Assembly (NCBI RefSeq): GCF_008017805.1
Contig: NZ_VRTT01000066.1
Span: 1 to 41,719 of the forward strand
Origin: Paenibacillus sp. N3.4
Lineage (GTDB): Bacteria > Bacillota > Bacilli > Paenibacillales > NBRC-103111
Direction: 5' to 3'
Length of the DNA: 41,719 nt
In this document: one piece after another, positions 1-7,655 of the stretch
Layout: each line of letters opens with the position of its first letter
How positions within the stretch are numbered: the stretch's first letter is position 1
Notes under the pieces: model-generated
Seen by the model: the letters and a program-made list of their open reading frames with translations, nothing else
The model's database searches: none
Told to the model about the DNA's origin: nothing
Translations under genes and position numbers: made by a program

Positions 1-95
1 TTGTATTCAAGGTTCATATTCCTGCTGCTGCCGATTACTCTTCTGTCGAAGACTCCTCAACACTGGACGTTGCAGTTGTATTTTGCAGCTCGGAG
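1..95 (-). repeat. Inverted copy of the 3' end of the 1638-1799 gene and its downstream flank
   Basis: Bases 1-95 are the exact reverse complement of bases 1739-1833. The copy carries, on the minus strand, the last 20 or so codons of the small acidic ORF at 1638-1799 (ending VEESSTEE-stop) plus about 34 bases of its downstream flank. Identity stops abruptly after base 95. The window edge cuts the repeat at its other side, so its full length is unknown. The two arms flank the IS3 element. It could be an IS-associated inverted duplication, a converted paralogue, or an assembly fold-back at a contig end. Confidence 0.9.
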
Positions 96-122
96 ATTGC
101 GTTGCTGGAACGCTGCAAAAGG

Positions 123-171
123 TGCTTACAGCTCGGCAGAATGTAGAAATCGAGTCTGTAAGCATGTTTTT
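123..171 (+). terminator. Possible hairpin terminator left of the IS element
   Basis: Arms tgcttacag (123-131) and ctgtaagca (156-164) pair perfectly, extended inward by ctcg/cgag with one bulged base, and are followed by a short T-run at 165-170. No gene upstream is visible in the window, so what it would terminate is unknown. Confidence 0.4.
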
Positions 172-247
172 AGAGTTAGTATAGAAAGTGGACATCACGT
201 AAGGACATGGAGATAATGAACTTACTAAGAGAATGAGGTGTCCGCCT

Positions 248-544
248 GTGTCAGAGAGAAGACAAAGATTCAACGAGACGTTTAAGGAAGAGACGGTTAA
301 ATTTGTACAAGAACAAACGAAGTCATTACCCCAGATAGCGGAAGAACTGAATATCCCAGTTGGCACACTCCGCCAGTGGATGGGTAAGTACCGCAAGTTA
401 GAGAACGAGCCGTTAGCCAGCGGAGATACACTCCGCGAACAAGCGCACACCATCACGCAGCAAGAACGAGAAATTACAGATCTGAAAATGGAGATCGACA
501 TCTTAAAAAAGGCGATGCACATCTTCAGCAAAGCAAGGAACTAA
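248..544 (+). CDS. IS3-family transposase OrfA (HTH protein)
   Basis: A small basic protein of about 98 residues. The N-terminal half is a helix-turn-helix of the HTH_Tnp_1 type (SLPQIAEELNIPVGTLRQW) and the C-terminal half is a leucine-zipper-like coiled coil (ITDLKMEIDILKKA). It binds the IS ends and forms the N-terminus of the OrfAB fusion transposase. I prefer the GTG at 248 (MSERRQRF), preceded by a GAGG-type ribosome site, over the ATG at 233. An A-AAA-AAG heptamer at 505-511 lies in frame near the 3' end, the classic -1 slippage site of this family. Confidence 0.9.
   Translation: MSERRQRFNETFKEETVKFVQEQTKSLPQIAEELNIPVGTLRQWMGKYRKLENEPLASGDTLREQAHTITQQEREITDLKMEIDILKKAMHIFSKARN
505..511 (+). 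other. Programmed -1 frameshift heptamer A AAA AAG
   Basis: In the orfA frame the codons read tta-aaa-aag across 503-511, giving A_AAA_AAG. Slipping back one base enters the orfB frame, which is open from here through to 1419. This is the known way IS3-family elements make the OrfAB transposase. Confidence 0.85.
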
Positions 545-582
545 GGTTCCAGCTTATCGAAGATAATTGCTCCAGGTATCCC

Positions 583-1419
583 GTGGAGAAGATGTGCAAA
601 GTACTGGGCGTATCTCGTAGTGGCCATGACAAGTGGCGTAAATCCAAGAAGAAAAAGGGTGTTAACAAGACCCGCAGAGAGCAATTGCTGAAGCGGATTC
701 AGTGGCACTTTAAGGACTCCAAGGAGCGCTACGGCAGCCCTAAAATTACCCATCAGTTAAAGCAAGAGGGATGGACAGTTTCCGAACGTCTAGTGGGCCT
801 GATCATGCGTAAGAATGCCTTGCGCTCCATCGTTTCTCGGAAGTATAAGGTCATCACGACGGACTCCAATCACGATAATCCGATTGCACCAAATGTGCTT
901 AATCAGAACTTTAATACGACTGCTCCAAACAAGATTTGGGTAACAGATATTACCTATATTCCTTGCCGTGAAGGAAGAATGTATCTGGCTAGTGTCATGG
1001 ACTTATACACTCGAAAGATCGTGGGCTGGAAGTTAGGTGATCGTATGACGACCGACTTGGTACTAGATGCATTGAACCAGGCTTATTTAGCTAAGAAACC
1101 AGCTGAAGGACTCATTCACCACTCTGATCGTGGGTCGCAATATACCTCCGAAGATTACCGTGCCAAGTTAGAGGAATACAAGATGACTGCAAGCATGAGC
1201 CGAAGAGGCAACTGTTATGATAATGCCAGCATCGAGTCCTATCATAGTATTCTGAAGAAGGAACTGATTTACTGTACGCGTTTTAGAACCAAAGCTATAG
1301 CGCACAAAGAGATCTATCAATACCTCGAATTCTTCTATAATCGGAAAAGAATCCATGGTTCTTTGGGCTATTTATCCCCTGATCGGTTTGAAGATCAGTA
1401 TTATAAAATGGCATCCTAA
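583..1419 (+). CDS. IS3-family transposase OrfB (rve/DDE integrase core)
   Basis: The catalytic half of the transposase, about 278 residues from the GTG at 583; in practice it is probably made as an OrfAB fusion after -1 slippage at 505-511, since the frame is open upstream of 583. An HTH_21-like region (KERYGSPKITHQLKQEGW) precedes the integrase core. The DDE triad is visible: WVTDITYIP (first Asp), HHSDRGSQYTS (second Asp) and NCYDNASIESYHSILKKE (Glu). The C-terminal YNRKRIHGSLGYLSP motif is typical of IS3 OrfB. The length is normal and I see no truncation. Confidence 0.92.
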   Translation: MEKMCKVLGVSRSGHDKWRKSKKKKGVNKTRREQLLKRIQWHFKDSKERYGSPKITHQLKQEGWTVSERLVGLIMRKNALRSIVSRKYKVITTDSNHDNPIAPNVLNQNFNTTAPNKIWVTDITYIPCREGRMYLASVMDLYTRKIVGWKLGDRMTTDLVLDALNQAYLAKKPAEGLIHHSDRGSQYTSEDYRAKLEEYKMTASMSRRGNCYDNASIESYHSILKKELIYCTRFRTKAIAHKEIYQYLEFFYNRKRIHGSLGYLSPDRFEDQYYKMAS

Positions 1420-1637
1420 TGCCCTATGAGTGTCCACTTTCTTGACAGAGGTCCATTTTCGAGCTTATAGAACTGGAACTAGTGGAAGTTCAATGATTGA
1501 TAGCCTCAAAATAAGAGGCTTAACCACTTATTATGAGGGGAATAGAAAACTCACACATTGCTTCAGCCGCCTATGCATGAAAACGAGACCTCAGTGGCAT
1601 ACTTAGTTAGTTGAAAAAAATAGGAGGTGAGTTTCAG

Positions 1638-1799
1638 ATGTCAACAAACGAAAACAACGATGTAGTGAGCCATGCCATTAATGCGGCTCAAGCAAACGCC
1701 GAAGACAGCAAATCCAAAGAGCAGGTGGAGCAACTATCCTCCGAGCTGCAAAATACAACTGCAACGTCCAGTGTTGAGGAGTCTTCGACAGAAGAGTAA
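1638..1799 (+). CDS. Small acidic hypothetical protein (53 aa)
   Basis: An ORF of 53 residues with a near-perfect ribosome site (aggaggtgag at 1622-1631) seven bases before the ATG. The product is hydrophilic, acidic, rich in Ser, Asn, Glu and Gln, with no Cys, no signal peptide and no membrane segment; it is probably disordered or a short helix. I do not recognise a family. The last third of the gene is duplicated in inverted orientation at 1-95. A strong terminator follows at 1845-1893, so it is likely a single-gene transcript. An in-frame TTG at 1611 is a less likely start because it lies upstream of the ribosome site. Confidence 0.65.
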   Translation: MSTNENNDVVSHAINAAQANAEDSKSKEQVEQLSSELQNTTATSSVEESSTEE

Positions 1800-1833
1800 T
1801 CGGCAGCAGCAGGAATATGAACCTTGAATACAA
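1739..1833 (+). repeat. Right arm of the 95-bp inverted repeat
   Basis: This is the partner of the inverted copy at 1-95. It covers the last third of the small acidic ORF and the bases after its stop codon. The two arms show no mismatch, so the duplication is recent, still being homogenised, or artefactual. Confidence 0.9.
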
Positions 1834-1844
1834 ACACGAAGCAC

Positions 1845-1893
1845 AAAAAGAGCTTTCCTACAGGACCATTCGGCCTAAGGAGAGCTCTTTTCA
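1845..1893 (+). terminator. Rho-independent terminator after the small acidic gene
   Basis: Arms aaagagct and agctcttt flank a secondary ttcct/aagga pairing, and the stem ends in a T-run at about 1888-1891. It lies 45 bases after the stop codon at 1799. Confidence 0.75.
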
Positions 1894-1990
1894 CTTGGGA
1901 TGCTGTAGATACTCCCTATTATGAAGTCCACCTGAACTCATCCAACCATGAACCAAGCGCCCACTTCTCGAATAATGTGTAGGAAAAACG

Positions 1991-2617
1991 TTGGAATGGA
2001 TGATAAAGATGAACGGCATGGAACAACCCGTTAATATACAAACCAATCACGTGCAGCGCGATAAACTAAATCTCTTATACCCCACTGTTGTAAAGTCAAC
2101 GCCTTATGCCGCACAACACGCGATTAACACCGCTGTTGTCAACGCCGTCAACAAACAGCTTCATGAGCAAGGCTACCCACAAAATCCGGCCACGGATGTG
2201 ACTGCATATTTTGAGCTCAAAACGAATCAACGTGACGTTCTTAGCTTGTCTCTGATCAACTATGCCTTCTCTGGTGGGGCGCACGGCTTAACGATTCAGA
2301 AATCACTTACCTTCGATACCGATAATGGAAGACTGTATGCCTTAAAGGATTTATTTAAACCAGGCAGCAACTACGTCGCTAGGCTATCTGCCATGATTCA
2401 AGCGCAAATTAAAGAAAGAAATATCCCTTTGTTGGTCGACTTTAAGAGCATCCGTCCTGATCAAGATTATTATATTGCGGACAAGGCATTGATCATTTAT
2501 TTCCAAGTCTATGAACTTGCCGCCTATGTGTATGGGTTTCTGTATTTCCCCATTTCCGTTTATGCGATTCAAGATATCATCAAGGAAGATGGGCCTTTGG
2601 GTAAAATGATGTACTAA
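1991..2617 (+). CDS. DUF3298/DUF4163-type (RsiV/PdaC-like) protein
   Basis: A 208-residue protein matching the arrangement of the DUF4163-DUF3298 pair found in RsiV and PdaC: an N-terminal region with a Tyr-Pro followed by an alpha/beta part, then the hallmark NYAFSGGAHGLT segment and DTDNGRLYALKDLF. In RsiV this module binds lysozyme; in PdaC it precedes a deacetylase domain. Here there is no signal peptide, membrane anchor or enzyme domain, so the protein may be cytoplasmic, or the start may be mis-set. I use the TTG at 1991 because a tagga site lies six bases before it; ATG at 2000 is the alternative. The gene converges with the methyltransferase at 2620, only 2 bases away. Confidence 0.75.
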   Translation: MEWMIKMNGMEQPVNIQTNHVQRDKLNLLYPTVVKSTPYAAQHAINTAVVNAVNKQLHEQGYPQNPATDVTAYFELKTNQRDVLSLSLINYAFSGGAHGLTIQKSLTFDTDNGRLYALKDLFKPGSNYVARLSAMIQAQIKERNIPLLVDFKSIRPDQDYYIADKALIIYFQVYELAAYVYGFLYFPISVYAIQDIIKEDGPLGKMMY

Positions 2618-2619
2618 AA

Positions 2620-3588
2620 TTACTCGCACACAAGGATCTGTCTGCGGAAGTTGCCTTTACGGACCATACAGCGCTCGGCAATGCGAAAGCCCGCTTGCTT
2701 GATCAGCGGATCAATCTGCTCCGTCGTTATGATGACAGCCCGGTGCTTCGTCAAGCGGCGAGCGCTCTGTAGCATAAGAAGCTGCTCATCCTCTGGCAGC
2801 TTCGAACAGAGGTTGTATGGCATATCGAGGATCAGCGCATCATAACCGCCCTCTGGGCTGGCCAATGACTCCGGCCCCTGCTCGCTTGCGGCCCCGAGGG
2901 TCCGCATATCTCCGTGACTCACCACATTCGGCATGCCGAAGTGGTCCAGGTTCACCCGCGCGCCGCGCACGGCCAGCGGGTTCATGTCGTTGCCAACGAT
3001 ATCGATGCCCATCGAAATCGCTTCGATCAGCACCGTGCCGATGCCGCAGCACGGGTCAATGACCCGCCTGCCCGCGATCTCTGGCACGGCAATGTTCACC
3101 ACCGCCCGCGCCAGGCGAGTACCCAGGGCGGTCGAGTAGTTCTGCGGCTTCTGCTGATGCTGAAGCCATACGGCTTCGCCGTAGCTGCAATCGCCGAACA
3201 ACCATCGCCCTCCCAGCTCCGTTACGGCGAACCACTGGTCCGGCTGTCGCATCTGCGCTTTGCCGCGGACATGCCGGCCCAGCTCGCGTTCGACGTCCCG
3301 CTGGCGGTCATAACTGACCGCCGTGTCCGTCTCCGCGAACACAACCTTGAATGTTGACCCCCGCACGGTCAACTCGCCAACCCGAGAGGCCAGCTCCTCT
3401 ACGCTGCCGGCCTCCAACCAAACATCCAGCCGCAGCTTCAGAAACGGGCTGCGGCTTGGCTCTACACAGCGCGCGCTAACGGCGTGGCGCGCGCCAATAA
3501 CGACCCCTGCGCCCAGCAGGCTGCGCAGCTCTAACTGACATAACGCCTGCTCATCTTCATGGCAGGCGTACACATACACATACTTCAT
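2620..3588 (-). CDS. TRM11-like RNA (guanine-N2) methyltransferase, UPF0020 family
   Basis: A 322-residue SAM-dependent methyltransferase. The C-terminal Rossmann half carries the SAM motif DPCCGIGTVLIEA (about 178-190), an acidic GNDMNP loop, and a DMPYNL catalytic motif (255-260) in place of N/DPPY. These features place it with the TRM11/Trm14/RlmKL-type RNA methylases. The N-terminal half (about 1-140) is probably a THUMP-like RNA-binding region, though I cannot trace it by motif. The substrate is unproven; tRNA G10 is the usual target for TRM11-like enzymes. The 2880-3540 part is clearly more GC-rich than its surroundings. It stands alone between a convergent neighbour and the TetR gene. 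Confidence 0.85.
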   Translation of the reverse strand: MKYVYVYACHEDEQALCQLELRSLLGAGVVIGARHAVSARCVEPSRSPFLKLRLDVWLEAGSVEELASRVGELTVRGSTFKVVFAETDTAVSYDRQRDVERELGRHVRGKAQMRQPDQWFAVTELGGRWLFGDCSYGEAVWLQHQQKPQNYSTALGTRLARAVVNIAVPEIAGRRVIDPCCGIGTVLIEAISMGIDIVGNDMNPLAVRGARVNLDHFGMPNVVSHGDMRTLGAASEQGPESLASPEGGYDALILDMPYNLCSKLPEDEQLLMLQSARRLTKHRAVIITTEQIDPLIKQAGFRIAERCMVRKGNFRRQILVCE

Positions 3589-3621
3589 ATTCGCTCCAAC
3601 TTTCGTTTCACTTGCTTGTGC

Positions 3622-4218
3622 CTACATTAGCGATCGAAGGATGAACCGGAAAACATCATTCCCCTTCAAGGCTCCTTCCGCGTCTTTGGCGATCACATTT
3701 TGCACGCGTAATCCATACGTGTAAGTAAGGAACATCGTCGCCGCTTGCTTAGCATCTACAGACGCTGGAATGGCGCCTGCATTTTGACCTACTTCAATCC
3801 AGCGAACCGCCATCTGCAAAGAAAAATCGTACAAATCCCGCATCATAGCAGCAACCTTAGGATGATCATTTTGACTAAGTAAATACGTAAAAATTTTATT
3901 CGAAACATCCGCATCGTCCGTATGCGCAAAAATACCCGTCGTGATGCTTTGAATAGGCAAGGACGCGTCCGGCCCCTTCGTACTGGCGACGGCCTCGTTG
4001 AATTGGTCATTCATCGCTTCAGCTTTGGACTTAAGAATCAAGCCCATCAATTCATCTTTACCAGATACATAATGATAAATGGCACCTTTCGAAAGTCCTG
4101 TGCGCTCAATAATATCTTGCAGCGTCGTTTGACGGCACCCTTTTTCCTTAATTAACTGTTCCGTGGTTTCCAAAATGAGCTGAAAACTTGCGCTGCGTTG
4201 TGTAGCATCTATCGTCAT
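3622..4218 (-). CDS. TetR/AcrR-family transcriptional regulator
   Basis: A 198-residue one-component repressor. The TetR HTH is clear: TTLQDIIERTGLSKGAIYHYVSGKDEL. The C-terminal helical domain, which would bind an inducer, has no recognisable ligand signature. The ATG at 4218 (MTIDATQRSAS) is chosen because GGGAGG lies eight bases before it; an extension to 4278 would run into the untranslated leader. The promoter just upstream contains a GACCGACCG-type repeat, suggesting autorepression. No transporter gene is next to it on the same strand, so its regulon cannot be named from context. Confidence 0.9.
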   Translation of the reverse strand: MTIDATQRSASFQLILETTEQLIKEKGCRQTTLQDIIERTGLSKGAIYHYVSGKDELMGLILKSKAEAMNDQFNEAVASTKGPDASLPIQSITTGIFAHTDDADVSNKIFTYLLSQNDHPKVAAMMRDLYDFSLQMAVRWIEVGQNAGAIPASVDAKQAATMFLTYTYGLRVQNVIAKDAEGALKGNDVFRFILRSLM

Positions 4219-4288
4219 GAGTGCGCCTCCCTTATGTCCTATACAAGTTGAAATTGAGTTCATGTCCTTCTGCCACACGATACTCTCT

Positions 4289-4316
4289 ATTGTATACCAA
4301 CGGTCGGTCGGGTCAA
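4289..4316 (-). promoter_or_regulatory. Promoter and probable TetR operator
   Basis: Read on the minus strand: -35 TTGACC (4311-4316), a 16-base spacer, -10 TACAAT (4289-4294). The spacer holds CGACCGACCGTTGG, a GACCG repeat like those of TetR-family operators. Binding there would block RNA polymerase, which implies autoregulation of the gene at 3622-4218. Confidence 0.75.
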
Positions 4317-4394
4317 GTCATTATTGCAGTCTGTGCCGTATCATCTGTCCGGTTGCTAAAAATCCCCCTTTCCTTTGCCTCTTCCTTGTTACAC

Positions 4395-4434
4395 ATAAAA
4401 ACCCTCTCCCAGTCCACCATGGACTAGGAAAGGG
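4395..4434 (-). terminator. Terminator of the htrA/stalk-protein operon
   Basis: Arms ccctttcctagtcc and ggactgggagaggg (minus-strand sense) form a long stem with a 4-base loop, followed by a T-run. It lies about 20 bases after the stop codon at 4453. Confidence 0.85.
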
Positions 4435-4452
4435 CATAAAAGAAACAACCGA

Positions 4453-5241
4453 TTAATTACTGCTTTGAAAAGATTTCATAGTGTCACTGATTTGTTTCTT
4501 CATGAATGCGGTATTGGTTGCTTTACTGTGCGAATCAGAAATCATATATGTTGTACCGTTCTTTATGAAAGAGATCGTGGTCGTCACAACATCCTTATAC
4601 TCCCACACCACCCAAACGGCAGTAACCCCATTGATGGTTTCCGTACGATTTTCGGTTTCTTTGATATCGGATGCTTTTACTTTCGTACCAATACCATCTT
4701 TAAACTTTTGAATCGTTTCCTGCGGAGTTAAGTCTTTTATATCTGTCCCTACGACGAAAAAAGCTCCTGTCATATAAGTAAACGCTTGAAAGTCTTTCGT
4801 ACTCTTTCTTGTATCTGCCTTCCATTCCTCCGGTACCTGGAGCGTATAGCCATAGTTTTTATTTTTGACAGACCTCATCTTGGATCGATCATAATCGTCA
4901 TAGCTATCTTTAATTGTACCTAATGAGCTGGAAGGTTTCGTAATTTGGACCGAGTTGAGTATGGATTGAAGGAAGGTCTCGGACAAATCGTCTTTTTTGT
5001 CAAATTGAAATGCAATCTCGTATTTATAATCACCTTTAATCAAGTGGTTGCTGTCGGATGCATCCCAATTTGTTTGGTCATAGGTGTTCCCAGTTCTTAC
5101 CTCGATGGCTGGATTGCCATCAATCGTCAATTCTTTAGGCGATTCAACCTTTTGATACTCGGGCACATACCGTTCGGTGAAGCGTTTCACTTCTCTATCT
5201 ACCCATTTTTTTAGCGTATCTCCCTCTTTTTTGGAGGTCAC
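4453..5241 (-). CDS. Secreted stalk protein, C-terminal part (split by apparent frameshift)
   Basis: A 262-residue ORF that starts at a GTG overlapping the stop of the upstream ORF by four bases. It has no signal peptide and opens in the middle of a PsbP-like domain. Upstream ORF text YGVSLTLPADWSKVN...FSFA runs straight into this ORF's VTSKKEGDTLKKWVDREV, giving the same domain layout as the intact second copy here (YGYTLQVPEEWKAD...NGVTAVWVVWEY). Adding one G next to base 5241 (GCG-GTG-ACC) fuses the two into a 632-residue secreted protein. Either the gene is broken, the base is a sequencing loss, or the parts are made by coupled translation. The domain function is unknown. Confidence 0.75.
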   Translation of the reverse strand: MTSKKEGDTLKKWVDREVKRFTERYVPEYQKVESPKELTIDGNPAIEVRTGNTYDQTNWDASDSNHLIKGDYKYEIAFQFDKKDDLSETFLQSILNSVQITKPSSSLGTIKDSYDDYDRSKMRSVKNKNYGYTLQVPEEWKADTRKSTKDFQAFTYMTGAFFVVGTDIKDLTPQETIQKFKDGIGTKVKASDIKETENRTETINGVTAVWVVWEYKDVVTTTISFIKNGTTYMISDSHSKATNTAFMKKQISDTMKSFQSSN

Positions 5242-6350
5242 GCGAATGAAAATCCCTTTTGTTTCTTGGGGTCCGCAAAATAGAGGGCTTCATTACTGCC
5301 GTTAACTTTGCTCCAATCTGCGGGAAGCGTGAGGCTCACGCCATAAGTTTCGTCACTATACTTACGGTTGCCATCCTTTACCTTAGACAAGTCCTTCAAC
5401 GTTTTATCTGACGCATCGAACGTTAGTTTAAAGCTATCCAATAAATCTTTGTAAGCATTGTATTTGGTTGTAATTTTGTAGTTCTCTTCTTTTTTTATCG
5501 TAAAATAAATGATGTACACCTTATCGCCTTGCTGGTACGCCCGATATTCGTACATTTTGCCGTCCGCTTTAGATAAGATCAACGCGTAAGCACGTTTACC
5601 TTCCGACACGAACTTTTTCTCCAATACAGCTTCTTCTACTTCATCCGCAAGCAAGCCTAATAAAGCATCTTCCGACATGTTCTCGCTCATATCGCTCTCC
5701 ACGGAGACTGATATCTTAAATTCACCGTTCGCATCATCGAAGGAGACGTAGTCTTCTTGGAAGCTCTCATAGCCTTTAACTAAACCGGAAGGATATTTCA
5801 TTGACCAACCATAGAAGCTATTGCCAATATGGGTTTTTCCGAGATCAGAATCAATATCGCCGCTGCCTGTCGAAGCCGATTGATTGCCTGTAATCGTAAT
5901 GGAAGAGGTGGACTCATCATAACCAACTTTGGCGCCAAATTTCTCGGCAATAAAGCGTAAAGGAACCATCGTTGTTCCATTTTTCAATTCAGGGGAAGCC
6001 TCAAGCTGCTCTTCTGTCCCATTAACGGCAGCAGCCATGCTGCCTATTTTCATGGAAATGGCCGTGCTGCCATTCTTCAACCCAACTGTCTGTGTTTCCG
6101 AATCCCAGCTTAGCGTTGCCCCAAAGGCAGTTGTAATCACGCGAAGCGGAACAAGTGTAGCACCCTTGCTCACATACGGTGTTTCTACGGTAATTGCTTG
6201 ATCATTAATCGTAATATAATCGTTGCCTAATTTGAGTTGAATGTTGATCGTTTTGTCGGATGCAGGGGCATTGTCTGCCCAAGCTATTGCAGGCGTCAGC
6301 GCCAAAATCAGAAGCATAGCATAAATCAGGGTATAACGTATTTTTTTCAT
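5238..6350 (-). CDS. Copper-amine-oxidase-N (stalk) domain secreted protein, N-terminal part
   Basis: The 370-residue product starts with a signal peptide (MKKIRYTLIYAMLLILALTP, cleavage near AWA-D). Two stalk repeats of the copper amine oxidase N-terminal domain type follow (VETPYVSKGATLVPLRVI...; LKNGTTMVPLRFIAEKFGAK...), typical of Paenibacillus surface proteins. Residues from about 165 onward form PsbP-like beta domains, the last of which is cut off by the TGA at 5238. The ribosome site ggaaggtg sits just before the ATG. It lies 16 bases after the HtrA-type protease, so the two are co-transcribed. It is likely a wall or extracellular protein, perhaps a client or partner of the protease. 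Confidence 0.85.
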   Translation of the reverse strand: MKKIRYTLIYAMLLILALTPAIAWADNAPASDKTINIQLKLGNDYITINDQAITVETPYVSKGATLVPLRVITTAFGATLSWDSETQTVGLKNGSTAISMKIGSMAAAVNGTEEQLEASPELKNGTTMVPLRFIAEKFGAKVGYDESTSSITITGNQSASTGSGDIDSDLGKTHIGNSFYGWSMKYPSGLVKGYESFQEDYVSFDDANGEFKISVSVESDMSENMSEDALLGLLADEVEEAVLEKKFVSEGKRAYALILSKADGKMYEYRAYQQGDKVYIIYFTIKKEENYKITTKYNAYKDLLDSFKLTFDASDKTLKDLSKVKDGNRKYSDETYGVSLTLPADWSKVNGSNEALYFADPKKQKGFSFA

Positions 6351-6366
6351 GAGTCACCTTCCAAGA

Positions 6367-7512
6367 CTATTGATTAGCCTCTATTAGTTTAATTTCTTTT
6401 TGCACGATATCCCCGTTGGATTGCATAGTCAATGTGACCTTATCCCCAGGCAAATATCGTTTCAGGAGTTCATTCAAATCTACCAATGTTTTAATGTTAA
6501 TCTTATCTATCGAGTATAGGACGTCACCTTCCTGAATACCCAGCTTGGAAGCAGCGGTATTCTTATCGACACGAGAAACCTTGAGCGGCTCTTCCGTCGG
6601 AAGACCGACGACTGCAGCCCAACTCTCCTCCACTTCCAATCCTAGGGCAGGGCGGTTAACTTTGCCATAGGTCAAGAATTGGCCGATTACATACTGTACA
6701 GTGTCAGAAGGAATCGCGAATCCAAGTCCATCCACGCCAACTGAGGAAAGCTTAAGGGAGTTGATGCCCACGACCTCGCCGTTCAAATTCACAAGCGCTC
6801 CGCCGCTGTTCCCGGGATTGATTGCAGCATCGGTCTGCAGTAAACGGTACATCGCATGCAAAGAGCGGTCAGTTCCACTAATGACCCCAACGGTTACCGA
6901 GTTGCGCAGGGCAAAGGACATCGGTGTACCAATCGCAATGACGGATTCCCCAACTTCAATATCGGCGCTCTTCGCTAGTGTAGCTACTGGCAGCTTAGCA
7001 GCATCGATTTTCACTAAAGCCAGATCGCTTTCTTCATCCATATGTGTCGTTTTACCCGTGTATTGCTTGCCTTCGGATGTAACGACAATAATTTGTTTCA
7101 TACCTTTAACCACGTGAGCATTCGTGACAATCATTCCGTCCGATTTAATAATAATGCCCGTACCATGGGCAAGATTAAAGCGATTATCGGAATATGAAGC
7201 TGACTCATTTAAGGGCTTTCCAATAATTCCGACGATGGAAGGCGATACCTTCTTAGCGACTGCTGCCACATTGGATTTGGATGTATAGGTATATTCCTTA
7301 GATGACGAATCGTAACTCCCGCTTCCGCCGAACGATTGAACAACATCAGAGGCTTTAATATACACCTCTCCATCCATCTCTTTCGCGGACCAATGCGCAG
7401 TCGCAGGTATGAGGAAATTCGTGTTTGTCGGCTCTTGGGCAGCCGCATAACCAGCGCTTAATAAAACTGAAGCCGCGAGTAGGGTACATACAACATATTT
7501 AGTCAGTTTCAA
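6367..7512 (-). CDS. HtrA/DegP-type secreted serine protease with PDZ domain
   Basis: A 381-residue protease counted from a TTG at 7512. I choose this start because a double AGGAG/AAGGAAG site lies about eight bases upstream and the protein then begins with a clean signal peptide or anchor (MKLTKYVVCTLLAASVLLSA). Residues 40-75 contain a short stalk-like segment (GEVYIKASDVVQSFG). The trypsin-like domain shows His133 (TNAHVV), Asp163 (ESDLALV) and Ser236 (GNSGGAL). One PDZ domain follows (about 295-380, RPALGLEV...GIQEGDVLYSID). It probably handles misfolded proteins outside the membrane. It heads the operon with the stalk protein. Confidence 0.92.
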   Translation of the reverse strand: MKLTKYVVCTLLAASVLLSAGYAAAQEPTNTNFLIPATAHWSAKEMDGEVYIKASDVVQSFGGSGSYDSSSKEYTYTSKSNVAAVAKKVSPSIVGIIGKPLNESASYSDNRFNLAHGTGIIIKSDGMIVTNAHVVKGMKQIIVVTSEGKQYTGKTTHMDEESDLALVKIDAAKLPVATLAKSADIEVGESVIAIGTPMSFALRNSVTVGVISGTDRSLHAMYRLLQTDAAINPGNSGGALVNLNGEVVGINSLKLSSVGVDGLGFAIPSDTVQYVIGQFLTYGKVNRPALGLEVEESWAAVVGLPTEEPLKVSRVDKNTAASKLGIQEGDVLYSIDKINIKTLVDLNELLKRYLPGDKVTLTMQSNGDIVQKEIKLIEANQ

Positions 7513-7655
7513 TGATTTTGCTTCCTTTCTCCTAGTAAAAATACACAAAATCTATTATTGCATAGAAAAGGAAGCACTTGTGAGAAATTGTGCTTATTTT
7601 AGCAATTCTTTATAATCACACATAATTTGTCGGAGGTTATTTCTTTATCGCAGGT

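Larger units (their letters stand above)
176..1447 (+). mobile_element. IS3-family insertion sequence (about 1.27 kb)
   Basis: An orfA/orfB pair typical of the IS3 family lies between inverted ends that share the 12-bp core agaaagtggaca (183-194) with its complement at 1431-1442. The right end probably closes at the CA at 1447; the left end is less clear because bases outside the core match poorly. No convincing target duplication was found. orfA, the slippery heptamer and the DDE residues of orfB are all intact, so the element looks capable of movement. It sits between two inverted copies of host DNA. Confidence 0.85.

Noticed and set aside
123..164. Hairpin as left end of the IS element
   Set aside because: The inverted ends of the IS share the agaaagtggaca core further right; the hairpin is unrelated to the right end.
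2914..3357. 147-residue plus-strand ORF opposite the methyltransferase
   Set aside because: Antisense shadow in a GC-rich gene where stops are rare; the methyltransferase motifs are on the other strand.
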